A DNA stretch of 29,447 bases from a virus, in IMG/VR virus record IMGVR_UViG_3300009176_000065, positions 1-29,447 of that record, one strand, 5' to 3'. The translations under genes were made by a program, and so were the position numbers. Below, one piece after another: positions 22,571-29,397 of this stretch. The stretch's first letter is position 1. Each line of letters begins with the position of its first letter. Under the pieces are notes generated by a model. The model worked only from the letters and a program-made list of their open reading frames with translations. It was not told the DNA's origin and ran no database searches.

Positions 22571-23149
22571 TCAGGGAACGGTGACGGGCTGGGGGTTCCC
22601 GTAGAAGAATCCGTAGCACTGACCGTTCTGCCAGACGCCTGTGTCATACGCCTGCTGCTGGATACACACCGTGAAGGCGAGCCAGCGAGTGCCGTGGTAG
22701 AAGCTCGGGTTGCTCACGACGTAGGCAGAGCCCTGTGAGATGGTGCCCGTTGCGTTCTGTACGATCATGGTCTGTCCAGCGTAGGAGCAGCCGCTCGTCA
22801 CGCACTGGAAGTACGGCGAGGTACCGCCGGAGTCCGAGAACAGAATGTGATGCGTGGGGCCGACACTTGCATCGTAAATCTCCCCGATGGGAGACTGCCC
22901 AGGGTAGGCCTTGGTGAACTTCAGAGCCTTCGTGTTGGTGCAGCCCTGGAGCGTGATCTGCGCAGCGGGGAACTGGCCGAAGTACGCGAACGCACTGGCC
23001 GACGCCGGGCCGACGCAGGAAGAGAAGCCGGTCTTGTGCTGCTTGGCTACCTTCGCCACAGGCTGGGCGACCGACTCGCTCGCAGCGATACCTACTGGGA
23101 CTGCCAGCACCGCCAGCACTCCGACGATCATCTTGAAACGCTTCAGCAC
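22571..23149 (-). CDS. Secreted disulfide-rich protein with signal peptide (192 aa)
   Basis: Unknown family. The start is GTG 23149, five bases after AGGAGG; the upstream ATG (MTKE) is not chosen because the ribosome binding site would lie inside it. Residues 1-28 make a classic Sec signal peptide: basic MLKRFK, hydrophobic MIVGVLAVLAVPVGIA and a possible cut after S-V-A (28/29). The mature part has six cysteines (45, 70, 116, 121, 162, 178), enough for three disulfides, aromatic and Ser/Thr/Gly-rich beta sequence, and an HH pair at 100-101. The product is therefore exported, unusual for a lytic phage gene next to replication genes. It ends 31 bases before the terminator and may be transcribed from its own signal or read through from the early operon. 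Confidence 0.85.
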   Translation of the reverse strand: MLKRFKMIVGVLAVLAVPVGIAASESVAQPVAKVAKQHKTGFSSCVGPASASAFAYFGQFPAAQITLQGCTNTKALKFTKAYPGQSPIGEIYDASVGPTHHILFSDSGGTSPYFQCVTSGCSYAGQTMIVQNATGTISQGSAYVVSNPSFYHGTRWLAFTVCIQQQAYDTGVWQNGQCYGFFYGNPQPVTVP

Positions 23150-23224
23150 ACGAACCTCCTTGGTCATGGGACGGTATTGTCCCTGCACTATGGTAACTGC
23201 ACCGAGCTTCACGCTAGGTACGTT
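23150..23224 (-). promoter_or_regulatory. 75-bp leader of the secreted-protein gene, with a small hairpin and AGGAGG
   Basis: This is the only real gap in the minus-strand operon from 29447. It contains a 5-bp stem, GGGAC (23168-23172)/GTCCC (23179-23183), with a 6-base loop, 8 bases before AGGAGG (on the minus strand, 23160-23155). I looked for -35/-10 boxes and saw no convincing pair. The separate leader suggests this gene is regulated apart from the coupled genes upstream. Confidence 0.35.
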
Positions 23225-24433
23225 TTACCCCTCTGACATGCCGTCGGTCGGCTCGAACTTGTCCTGCCTGCCAACCGAGATTTCCGACACCTCGTTGAAG
23301 GCCGCGACCACCACGTCCTCCATCTTTTTGATGCGCTGGTAGAGACGTTCCGCCCTGGCATCGCTGGAGTTCCGGGCCACGCATGCGCTCCGGTACTTCT
23401 GCTGCTCGACCACCAGGTCACGCTGAGCCCTTGCCAGCATCGTCTCAGCACGCCGTGCGCGGGTCTGTGCGGCCTCCAGAGTGGTCAGGTACTCCGCAGG
23501 TACCTCGAAGCCGTGCTCCGTCTGCGCAGCCTCCTGCATCCGACGCTTCTGCCACTCGGCGCCCCGGTTGAATCCCCGGGTCTGAGCCTGGCGGATCTCT
23601 TCTTCACTGTCCCAGATGGTCTGGCCCTGAAGCGCCAGCTGCATGGTCTGCTGCTCACACTTGTTCTTCCAGTCCTGCGCCTGCAGCTGAAGAGTGAGCA
23701 CCTCGTCCGCGTGCACTCGCCGTTCCTCTGCGATGGCAGTCTGAAGTTCCTCCAGCTGCTTCTGTACCTTGCCCATTCCCATTCGTTTCTTCTCCAGTAC
23801 GGGGTAGTAATATTCCTTCCACATGGGCACCGCCATGAGGCCGGTCGGGGAATGTGGAGGGTCAGCGTTCTCACATTTGTGGCAGAACTCATCCCACAGC
23901 TTGGCCTCATGCTCGTCGAGAGGATCCTTACTGATGTAGGGAACCTTGTAGGTCTGCGGACGATTCGACAGCAGCCAAGCCGCTCGCCACTTGTACAGGG
24001 TGTCCATCCCGAACCGCTCGGGTCGGAGGTGCCACGTCCCGTCCCGGATGATTGCCACCCCGGGAGGCATTGCTGGGTCGATCCACACGGGCATCCCGAA
24101 GATGTGGTGGATGGTGGGGTGTACGGGCTCGGTGCGGAGATCAATGAACTGACTCGCCCACTTCTCCGCATGATTCCTGTCCCACTCAGCTACTGTCTTG
24201 TACAGGTCGCCGTTGAAGAGATGAGCCATGTTGAAGATTGTCTCCTCCTCCTTCGCCAGTTCCGGCCTGACGAGGAGGATGGAGTCCCATGTCTTGGTGA
24301 GTTGTGCGGTGACCTTCTCGACCTCAGCCTCGTGCTTCTTGTCTGCCAACCACTTCGAGAACTTCTCATGCTCGCGCATGTGGATCTCGATGTTCACCTG
24401 GTTGGCAGACTTCTTCTTACGGAAAGGCCACAT
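23225..24433 (-). CDS. Hypothetical protein with C-terminal coiled coil (402 aa)
   Basis: Unknown family. The start is ATG 24433, which overlaps the previous TGA (TGATG); a longer reading to 24604 lacks support and only mirrors the overlapping gene. It opens with basic MWPFRKKK. Residues about 20-210 are mixed and Trp-rich, with a lone C-x2-C (FCHKCENAD) around 183-186; residues 225-375 are a long charged coiled coil (VQKQLEELQTAIAEERR; TTLEAAQTRARRAETMLARA). It is the last of the coupled genes and follows the HTH-phosphoesterase. It may be structural or a partner of that enzyme. Confidence 0.82.
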   Translation of the reverse strand: MWPFRKKKSANQVNIEIHMREHEKFSKWLADKKHEAEVEKVTAQLTKTWDSILLVRPELAKEEETIFNMAHLFNGDLYKTVAEWDRNHAEKWASQFIDLRTEPVHPTIHHIFGMPVWIDPAMPPGVAIIRDGTWHLRPERFGMDTLYKWRAAWLLSNRPQTYKVPYISKDPLDEHEAKLWDEFCHKCENADPPHSPTGLMAVPMWKEYYYPVLEKKRMGMGKVQKQLEELQTAIAEERRVHADEVLTLQLQAQDWKNKCEQQTMQLALQGQTIWDSEEEIRQAQTRGFNRGAEWQKRRMQEAAQTEHGFEVPAEYLTTLEAAQTRARRAETMLARAQRDLVVEQQKYRSACVARNSSDARAERLYQRIKKMEDVVVAAFNEVSEISVGRQDKFEPTDGMSEG

Positions 24434-25386
24434 CAGTAGACCTTGCCCCCGAACAGGAGCCCGTCTCCGTACCGCACAGCCCGCTCGATGGAGAACTTGC
24501 CGGTCTGTGTGAACGTGCCGACGAGGATGCCCTGCTTCCAGTTGGGCACTCCGCCCTTCACGTAGTCCGGATCGAGGCGACAGAGGCAGCCGCTGGTGTG
24601 CCACTCCCTCTGCGCGTACCCGTCCCGCTCGTACGTCTCGAAGCGGTGGATGTGTCCCGACGTGCCAGAGATCCCAGCCAGTTCGTACTCACCCTTGGCT
24701 GTGGCGTTCGCCGTCCCCCGGGCAATGCTGCCGTGCTTGACCAGGAACTGCGGCCGAAGCAGGAAGCCGTTGTCACCGTGGGGGTTGATCTCGTTCTCTT
24801 TCCAGGCCAGCAGGTTCTCCGGCTTCAGGTTGCGCAGCGAGGTGAGTGCGCGAGCCTGGATCTGGATGTAGGTACGGAGGCGCGAGTCGTTGTTGCCCTC
24901 CGTCTCGTCGATGATGGCGTCCGGGGCTGCCTGCCGCACCTCTCCGCGGAAGACATTCGTCTCGTCCAACTCCTCCTGGAGAGAGTCGAGACGTTCGAGC
25001 CCCTTGTTGAACCGGCTCAGCGGGAAGTAGTCTCCCACGTCGCCGTTGATGACCACTCGGTGGGGGCGCAGTTCGCGGATGATGCGTAGCGCCGAGCGGA
25101 TCATCAGGTTGTCTTGCCAGGGGTAGTGCGTGTCAGACAGGAAGACAACCAGTTCGTCGCCTCTGGTTACGGCTGGCTCGACGAGCTTGGCAGGGCCCAG
25201 GCCCCACTCCGGGCCCGGCAAAATCAGCCGGGCCCGGTTGACGTACTTGGACACCGTGCTCTGAGCGATCCCCAGGTGCGCTGCGACCTCACGCTGGGTC
25301 ATGCCCTCTGCGATGCCAAGCTCGATGGCCTCCACCGGCACAGACTTGCTGTGCGGCGTTGCCACATCCCTGTCGTAGATGGTCAC
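24433..25386 (-). CDS. HTH-metallophosphoesterase fusion
   Basis: The 317 residues join a DNA-binding helix-turn-helix (about 17-53: GMTQREVAAHLGIAQSTVSK) to a calcineurin-like phosphoesterase. Metal-binding motifs are visible in order: D85-x-H87 (SDTHY), GD with D116 (INGDVGDY), GNND with N165 (164-167), H218 (VKHGS) and GHIH (244-247). The usual GNH(D/E) is GNND, so the His that normally helps the leaving group is Asn. A HTH on such an enzyme suggests it acts on DNA, or is recruited to it. The start is GTG 25386, overlapping the upstream TGA by four bases (GTGA). Confidence 0.88.
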   Translation of the reverse strand: MTIYDRDVATPHSKSVPVEAIELGIAEGMTQREVAAHLGIAQSTVSKYVNRARLILPGPEWGLGPAKLVEPAVTRGDELVVFLSDTHYPWQDNLMIRSALRIIRELRPHRVVINGDVGDYFPLSRFNKGLERLDSLQEELDETNVFRGEVRQAAPDAIIDETEGNNDSRLRTYIQIQARALTSLRNLKPENLLAWKENEINPHGDNGFLLRPQFLVKHGSIARGTANATAKGEYELAGISGTSGHIHRFETYERDGYAQREWHTSGCLCRLDPDYVKGGVPNWKQGILVGTFTQTGKFSIERAVRYGDGLLFGGKVY

Positions 25387-25655
25387 GCAGTCTTCGCCCG
25401 GCCCTGGAGGACGAGGTAGAAGCCATCGTCCGTCTTCGAGACGGCGACCGTGTTCTTCCCGGCCGACTTGCCGAACTTCGAGAGCACCGTCTGGCGCCGG
25501 TAGCTGGCTGCCTGGTGGCTCTTGAAGGGGGTGCCGCCGAGGCTGAGGTTGCCGACCGTGACAGTCTCGCCCTTCGGCGTCTCGCGGATCAGGGTGACGT
25601 ACGAGCCGACCTCGGAGGGACGTCCCAGCTGCTTCTTGGTGGTCTTGGCACTCAT
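25383..25655 (-). CDS. Small basic hypothetical protein (90 aa)
   Basis: Unknown. ATG 25655 overlaps the upstream stop (ATGA) and has GGAG eight bases before; the longer reading to 25727 is less likely. The 90 residues begin SAKTTKKQLGRP, then a beta-rich core (SYVTLIRETPKGETVTVGN; FYLVLQGRAK). No Cys. It could be a small DNA-binding or regulatory protein. It is coupled to the HTH-phosphoesterase through a GTGA overlap. Confidence 0.72.
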   Translation of the reverse strand: MSAKTTKKQLGRPSEVGSYVTLIRETPKGETVTVGNLSLGGTPFKSHQAASYRRQTVLSKFGKSAGKNTVAVSKTDDGFYLVLQGRAKTA

Positions 25656-25897
25656 CTTGTGTCTCCGTTCAGGTAGCGGCGCATCTTGGCGATGACGCCT
25701 GTTGGTACTTCTTCTCTTTCCAGCCACACTCCGAGGAATAGAGCGCGCTGATCTTCTCGTCCGAGGTGACGATACGCTCGACTGACATCAAGCATTCGCA
25801 CACCGGACAGGGAATCGAGGCTGCCACGTTCGCGCACCTGCCAGTAGGCTCGAACTGAAAGGAGCACCTCGTTCCAAGAGTAGGCCCGATCATCCAT
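25652..25897 (-). CDS. Small protein, possible sigma region 4-like partner (81 aa)
   Basis: ATG 25897 lies inside the stop region of the sigma region 2-like gene (8-base overlap ATGGATGA). The end, residues 40-78 (RAYRHLGREDQRALFLGVWL, then EEVPTGVIAKMRRYLNG), has the outline of the start of sigma region 4 (L-x-x-x-x-R-x-x-x-L, then 'IA'), but lacks a clear recognition helix. Alone the match is weak; its position next to a region 2-like gene is what makes it worth noting. A second view is simply an unrelated small helical protein. Confidence 0.7.
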   Translation of the reverse strand: MDDRAYSWNEVLLSVRAYWQVRERGSLDSLSGVRMLDVSRAYRHLGREDQRALFLGVWLEREEVPTGVIAKMRRYLNGDTR

Positions 25898-26153
25898 CGA
25901 CCCACTCTTCCATGTCCATGTAGTCCGCGGGGTTCTGTGGGCGTAGGTGACGCACCCACATCTGCATCCGCTTGAAGGCAATGTCGAGGCTGGGGGTCAC
26001 GCCTCTTTTCAGGGCCTGCCAAATGCTGATGCGTCCCTCCTGGATCAGATCGTCCAGGTCAGCCCCGTCTCTCCCCACGAGGCGGAGGGCCAGAGGCACT
26101 AGCGCAGCCTCATAGCCCTTGATCGCCTCGCTCAGCTGGGGATCGGACAGCAC
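25890..26153 (-). CDS. Sigma-70 region 2-like protein (87 aa)
   Basis: The start is GTG 26153, one base after the TGA of the SSB-like gene. Residues 15-48 read as sigma region 2.1-2.2: LVPLALRLVGRDGADLDD with LIQEGRISIWQAL, the D-L-x-D-L-x-Q-E-G core that binds RNA polymerase beta-prime clamp. Residues 55-75 (SLDIAFKRMQMWVRHLRPQN) fit region 2.3-2.4 for -10 melting and recognition. It ends soon after, so region 3 and 4 are missing; the next gene may carry region 4. It could redirect host polymerase to phage promoters. Confidence is moderate because only one region is visible. Confidence 0.78.
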   Translation of the reverse strand: MLSDPQLSEAIKGYEAALVPLALRLVGRDGADLDDLIQEGRISIWQALKRGVTPSLDIAFKRMQMWVRHLRPQNPADYMDMEEWVDG

Positions 26154-26154
26154 C

Positions 26155-26511
26155 TCAGATCACGTCTTCCTCGGCTGCTGCCTGCTCGCCCTCGCCGTCG
26201 CTGTCGCGCGTGTCCTCACCGGCGTCCATCGGAATGAGCCCGATGCGGGAGACGGACATGTTGATGAACGTCTTGTCGTCCACGACCTTGGTCTTGACCT
26301 TGCCGTTGACGAGGACGATGACCCCGTTGGTGAACGCGGGGTTGTCTTCGAGCCACTTGCCGTGGCTGTTGTCCCAGAGCGTGCAGGAGATGTACTTCTG
26401 CGTGAGCAGGGACTTGACCGTGAAGTAGGTCTTGTCGTCCTCACCCGACTCGGGGCGACGGATCTTGAAGGCCTCACCCAGCACGGTCTTGTACACAGCG
26501 TCAGCTGCCAT
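26155..26511 (-). CDS. SSB-like OB-fold protein with acidic tail (118 aa)
   Basis: ATG 26511 has AGAGGA upstream. The 118 residues show an OB-fold-like alternation (YKTVLGEAFKIRRP, YFTVKSLL, YISCTLWDN, GVIVLVNGKVKTKVV, INMSVSRIGLIP) and end in an acidic tail from about 96 (DAGEDTRDSDGEGEQ; AAAEEDVI). That is the architecture of phage single-stranded DNA-binding proteins such as T7 gp2.5. It sits between a nuclease and a sigma-like gene in the replication operon. Its start overlaps the nuclease end by 11 bases. The SSB role is inferred from shape, not from a signature. Confidence 0.78.
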   Translation of the reverse strand: MAADAVYKTVLGEAFKIRRPESGEDDKTYFTVKSLLTQKYISCTLWDNSHGKWLEDNPAFTNGVIVLVNGKVKTKVVDDKTFINMSVSRIGLIPMDAGEDTRDSDGEGEQAAAEEDVI

Positions 26512-26827
26512 TCTGTTCCTCTCGGTCGGTGTGCAGTGCCACGAAGTAGTCGTAGGACATGATGACGATGGCGTCACGCTTGGCGCCCTTCGGCTTGATC
26601 GCCAGGATGGGCACCTTCCCCTTGGCGTTGTCCTTCGCTTGCTGCCAGTCGGCGGCTCGGAAGGCGATGCGTCCGTACGCTTTGCATTCTACTGCAAGTG
26701 TATCATGGATGATGTCGGCATCATCCATCCCTGTGGGGCCTGTTCGCTTGGTGCCGAGATCCTTGGCTACCTCACGCTCCCAGACCTTACCTCTGTTGCG
26801 GGCGTTGGCTCTGGCGTTGTCAGTCAT
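26501..26827 (-). CDS. PD-(D/E)XK nuclease, Holliday-junction resolvase-like (108 aa)
   Basis: The motifs of a small PD-(D/E)XK nuclease are visible in order: E17/E19 in VWEREV, D38 in DADII after MDD, and E47-x-K49 in VECKAY. The size (108 aa) fits phage resolvase or VRR-NUC-type nucleases. The N-terminus is basic (NARANARNRGK). It may resolve branched DNA made during replication before packaging. ATG 26827 is in the last codons of the previous gene (8-base overlap ATGACTGA). It overlaps the SSB-like gene by 11 bases. Confidence 0.83.
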   Translation of the reverse strand: MTDNARANARNRGKVWEREVAKDLGTKRTGPTGMDDADIIHDTLAVECKAYGRIAFRAADWQQAKDNAKGKVPILAIKPKGAKRDAIVIMSYDYFVALHTDREEQNGS

Positions 26828-27065
26828 CCAGCACGATCCGTGCCTTGTGGTTGATGACTACGAAGTGCTCGTGATCGCTGTCCCCGTACTGAAGGTACTC
26901 TCCCGGGGTGCGATAGGTCGTGACCTTCTCTGTCACCTCGCGGCTGTTGTCAAGAGTGTTCCTACACTTGTGCGCCAGCCCTCGGGCAGCTTCAACACGT
27001 CCAGGCATGCGAGAGCCGAGAAGCGCAATGATCTCGTCCAGATCCCTACGCAAGGTGTGACTCAC
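26820..27065 (-). CDS. Hypothetical protein (81 aa)
   Basis: Unknown. I start it at GTG 27065, overlapping the TGA upstream by four bases (GTGA); a longer reading to 27170 is out of step with the coupling seen in the operon. It has a helical half (TLRRDLDEIIALLGSRMPG; EAARGLAHKCRNTLDNSR) and a beta end (HEHFVVINHKARIVLDD). No motif. It lies between the unknown 92-aa gene and the nuclease. Confidence 0.68.
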   Translation of the reverse strand: MSHTLRRDLDEIIALLGSRMPGRVEAARGLAHKCRNTLDNSREVTEKVTTYRTPGEYLQYGDSDHEHFVVINHKARIVLDD

Positions 27066-27340
27066 AACACGCCACCATCCTCCTGGTACCGCTCGTGCTG
27101 GATCCACAGAGGGCCGAGATGAAGGGTGATCCAGGTCTGCCTGTAGTTCAGCGTAGGCTGCCAGTACCACTCACTCTGGTAGCTCTCATGCCTGACTCCG
27201 ACCAGAAACTCACTGAGGTCAATGCCGAGACGCAGATTGAAGGGCAGCTGCCGGTAGGGCATGTTGCCATCGTCGTGTGCGTTGGCCCACCAGGGTCGTT
27301 TCCAGGTGTCCGTCTCTTCGTCGTAGGTTGCCTCCTTCAC
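27062..27340 (-). CDS. Trp-rich hypothetical protein (92 aa)
   Basis: Unknown. Start GTG 27340, overlapping the primase-helicase stop by four bases (GTGA), with GAGGTG about 8 bases before. Seven of its 92 residues are Trp (RPWWANA, SEWYWQP, TWITLHLGPLW), with further Tyr, His and Pro. No Cys, no membrane segment. The Trp density suggests nucleic acid or protein binding, but there is no known pattern. Confidence 0.72.
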   Translation of the reverse strand: MKEATYDEETDTWKRPWWANAHDDGNMPYRQLPFNLRLGIDLSEFLVGVRHESYQSEWYWQPTLNYRQTWITLHLGPLWIQHERYQEDGGVL

Positions 27341-28713
27341 AGCACGTCACCTCCCTCGTCGAGCAGCTGGAAATCAATCCCACTCGCGTCGTTGTCCACG
27401 AAGCGGAACTGGAACTGGCTGCGAGTCACGCCGTCACGTGCCTTGGTGCGAGCCAGGATCTTGTACGCCACCTCGCCGTCCATGTTCATCATCTTCCAGG
27501 CGAAGTCGGGCGCCGCCTTGATGTCACTGGAGCCGCGGAGCCGGTCGTTGTTGCCTGTGTGGTGGAGCAGCCACACTGCCGAGCCCAGCTGGCGGGACAA
27601 GGGTGCGATGGCCTTGTTGAAGATGGCCGACATCGGGCCGGACTTGTCTTCGTCGCTGGAGTGCAGCCGTACGAAGGAGTCCAGCACCGTCAGGTCGGGG
27701 CAGAAACTCTCCACGTCCTCGAACAGCTTGTCGGCCGTCCGGGTGTCGTCGAGACTCAGCCCCCGGCTGGACACGATGCGGAGATTCTTCTGCGACTCCC
27801 TGCGCAGGCCAAGCTTGGCAAGCCTCGACCTGATCTCCGCCTGGAAGTTCTCCTCGTCCACTATCAGAACCCTGCCACCACGCTGAGGGTTGAGCCGTCG
27901 GCCCATGAACTTCTCCTCGCCGTTGGCTAGTGCCACAGCCAGGCCCATGTACAGCATGGACTTGCCGACGCCACTGTCTCCGAAGAGAAGACCCCACTGA
28001 CTCTCGGGGATCACATCCTGCCACAGGTACTCCGGCGCGTTGGCCGGGGCACTGAGATCGAGAGCCTCGAAGTTGTAGCGGGCGTCCGCTCCGACCACGA
28101 ACTCGTCGAAGTCTGACACCTTGTAGATGTTGAGGTACTCGCAGATGTCTTTGTAGTCCGTGGGCAGATAGATCCTCTTGGCCCGCGGCATCATCTGCTT
28201 GATGCGCTTCCAGCTGTCATCGGCCAGACGGACAGGGTTCTTCTTGTCCTTCCAGTCGTCCGGGTCGTAGGCACCCTCACCGTCCGCGAGCTTGTCGTTG
28301 TCGAGGACGAAGTAGATGGGCGCCTTGCCAGCCCGCTTCTCCAGGTCGGCCGCTGCCTCTGGTGTCATGGCGTCGCAGCCAGGGATGGCACAGATTTTCC
28401 CGAAGAGATGGGAGCCTCCGTCCTGCCACAGTCGCATGGCATCCGTCTCGCCCTCGCAGACGATGACGGGATCCTTGATCGGCTGCTCTTTGACCGGCAA
28501 GTGCCAGATGGAGAATGGCATTCCCTTCGGCTTGAGAGAGAACTTGCGAACCTCTCCCTGGCCGAAGCCGGTACGGGTCTTGACTGCCTCACCCAGGGGC
28601 CAACTGGAAGAGGTGTCTGTGGTTGTGACCTTGCAGCGTTCGAGTGTCTCGGGTGTGATGCCTCGTTCCTTGAGGTACCACTCTTGTACTTCGTCAGCAG
28701 GCTTCTTGCTCAT
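27337..28713 (-). CDS. Primase-helicase fusion (TOPRIM plus RepA/RecA-like ATPase)
   Basis: The 458 residues join two replication domains. Residues about 80-195 are TOPRIM: IVCEGETDAMRL with E87, FVLDND with D138 and D140, and TDYKDICEYL (185-194). Residues 235-458 are a RecA-fold ATPase of RepA/AAA_25 type: Walker A GDSGVGKS (245-252), Walker B LIVDEE (283-288), and 'LTVLDSFVRLHS' and 'VWLLHHTGNND' as sensor segments. There is no zinc-binding domain at the N-terminus, unlike T7 gp4, so primer synthesis may depend on host primase or on a separate protein. It would unwind and prime DNA at the fork. ATG 28713 overlaps the previous stop by four bases (ATGA). Confidence 0.92.
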   Translation of the reverse strand: MSKKPADEVQEWYLKERGITPETLERCKVTTTDTSSSWPLGEAVKTRTGFGQGEVRKFSLKPKGMPFSIWHLPVKEQPIKDPVIVCEGETDAMRLWQDGGSHLFGKICAIPGCDAMTPEAAADLEKRAGKAPIYFVLDNDKLADGEGAYDPDDWKDKKNPVRLADDSWKRIKQMMPRAKRIYLPTDYKDICEYLNIYKVSDFDEFVVGADARYNFEALDLSAPANAPEYLWQDVIPESQWGLLFGDSGVGKSMLYMGLAVALANGEEKFMGRRLNPQRGGRVLIVDEENFQAEIRSRLAKLGLRRESQKNLRIVSSRGLSLDDTRTADKLFEDVESFCPDLTVLDSFVRLHSSDEDKSGPMSAIFNKAIAPLSRQLGSAVWLLHHTGNNDRLRGSSDIKAAPDFAWKMMNMDGEVAYKILARTKARDGVTRSQFQFRFVDNDASGIDFQLLDEGGDVL

Positions 28714-29081
28714 AGGCCAAACCTTTCCACGATCTCTCCGAGTGTCTCGTCCCAGTTGCCATTGTAGTGCATGCCCTTGTCGTCAAGGTACAGGTCGGCG
28801 CCGGGCTTCCAGGGCAACTGATGGATGGGCAGCCAGGGGAGGCCCATCTTGCGGAGCTTGTTGTGGATGGCTGTGATTTCCTTTGCCACCTGTGTTCCGG
28901 TGCGGAAGCTACCCTCCATGTCAACCGGAGCGATCCGGCTGGTGTGGATGATGATGTCGAACGTCTTGAGCAGGTGCTTGATGTTCCGGGCTGCGTTCGG
29001 CTCGGGATCACCATGCTCGGGCCAGGCGTTGCTGACGATGGTGCCGTCGTAGTCAAGCGCGATGGTAGGTCTATGCTCCAC
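28710..29081 (-). CDS. HAD-family phosphatase (123 aa)
   Basis: The 123 residues show the HAD pattern: motif I at ALDYDGT (nucleophile D10, D12), motif II in IIIHTSR (T47 or S48), and a late Asp cluster DLYLDDKG. Small HADs in phages include nucleotide phosphatases and polynucleotide phosphatases; the substrate here is unknown. Next to a MazG-like enzyme and primase it may adjust nucleotide pools or repair DNA ends. Start GTG 29081. It overlaps the MazG-like gene by 11 bases. Confidence 0.86.
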   Translation of the reverse strand: MEHRPTIALDYDGTIVSNAWPEHGDPEPNAARNIKHLLKTFDIIIHTSRIAPVDMEGSFRTGTQVAKEITAIHNKLRKMGLPWLPIHQLPWKPGADLYLDDKGMHYNGNWDETLGEIVERFGL

Positions 29082-29397
29082 GCAGTAGCTCCTTCCGCTC
29101 GATGGCCTCCAGCCATGTCATTGCCACGGCCGCTACGTGTATGAGTTCTTCCTTCATGTGGTCGAGAGTAGCCTGCTCCCCCTCTTCCGAGGTGCAGCCG
29201 AAGGCCAGTTCGTTTAGATCCTTGCCGACCTCACCCACTTCCTCGACCAGAATCGGGTACCAGACATGTTCCCCGTGGTTCTGTTCACCCCACAGTTTCT
29301 CCTGCCGGGCTTGCTCGGCGTGCACCTGGTGTGTCACACGCCACCGGCGGAGGGATGCCTGCGGCTTCCTGAGAGGGCTCCTAAGCTCCTGAGTCAC
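29071..29397 (-). CDS. MazG-like nucleotide pyrophosphohydrolase (108 aa)
   Basis: Residues 32-100 match an all-alpha NTP pyrophosphohydrolase: 'EKLWGEQNHGEH' then 'ILVEEVGEVGKDLNEL' with E52/E53/E56 as metal ligands, and 'KEELIHVAAVAMTW' with E83/E84 as the second set. MazG-type enzymes cleave (d)NTPs and can lower ppGpp in infected cells. The first 25 residues are basic and less conserved; GTG 29397 overlaps the upstream TGA by four bases, which favours this start over an internal GTG. Confidence 0.82.
   Translation of the reverse strand: MTQELRSPLRKPQASLRRWRVTHQVHAEQARQEKLWGEQNHGEHVWYPILVEEVGEVGKDLNELAFGCTSEEGEQATLDHMKEELIHVAAVAMTWLEAIERKELLRGA

Noticed and set aside
23150-23212. Longer form of the secreted protein starting MKLGAV or MTKEVR
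   Set aside because: These starts put AGGAGG inside the coding region and would place a charged stretch before the signal peptide.
24434-24604. N-terminal extension of the 402-aa gene
   Set aside because: It would run inside the phosphoesterase gene with no ribosome binding site; the TGATG overlap at 24433 is a better start.
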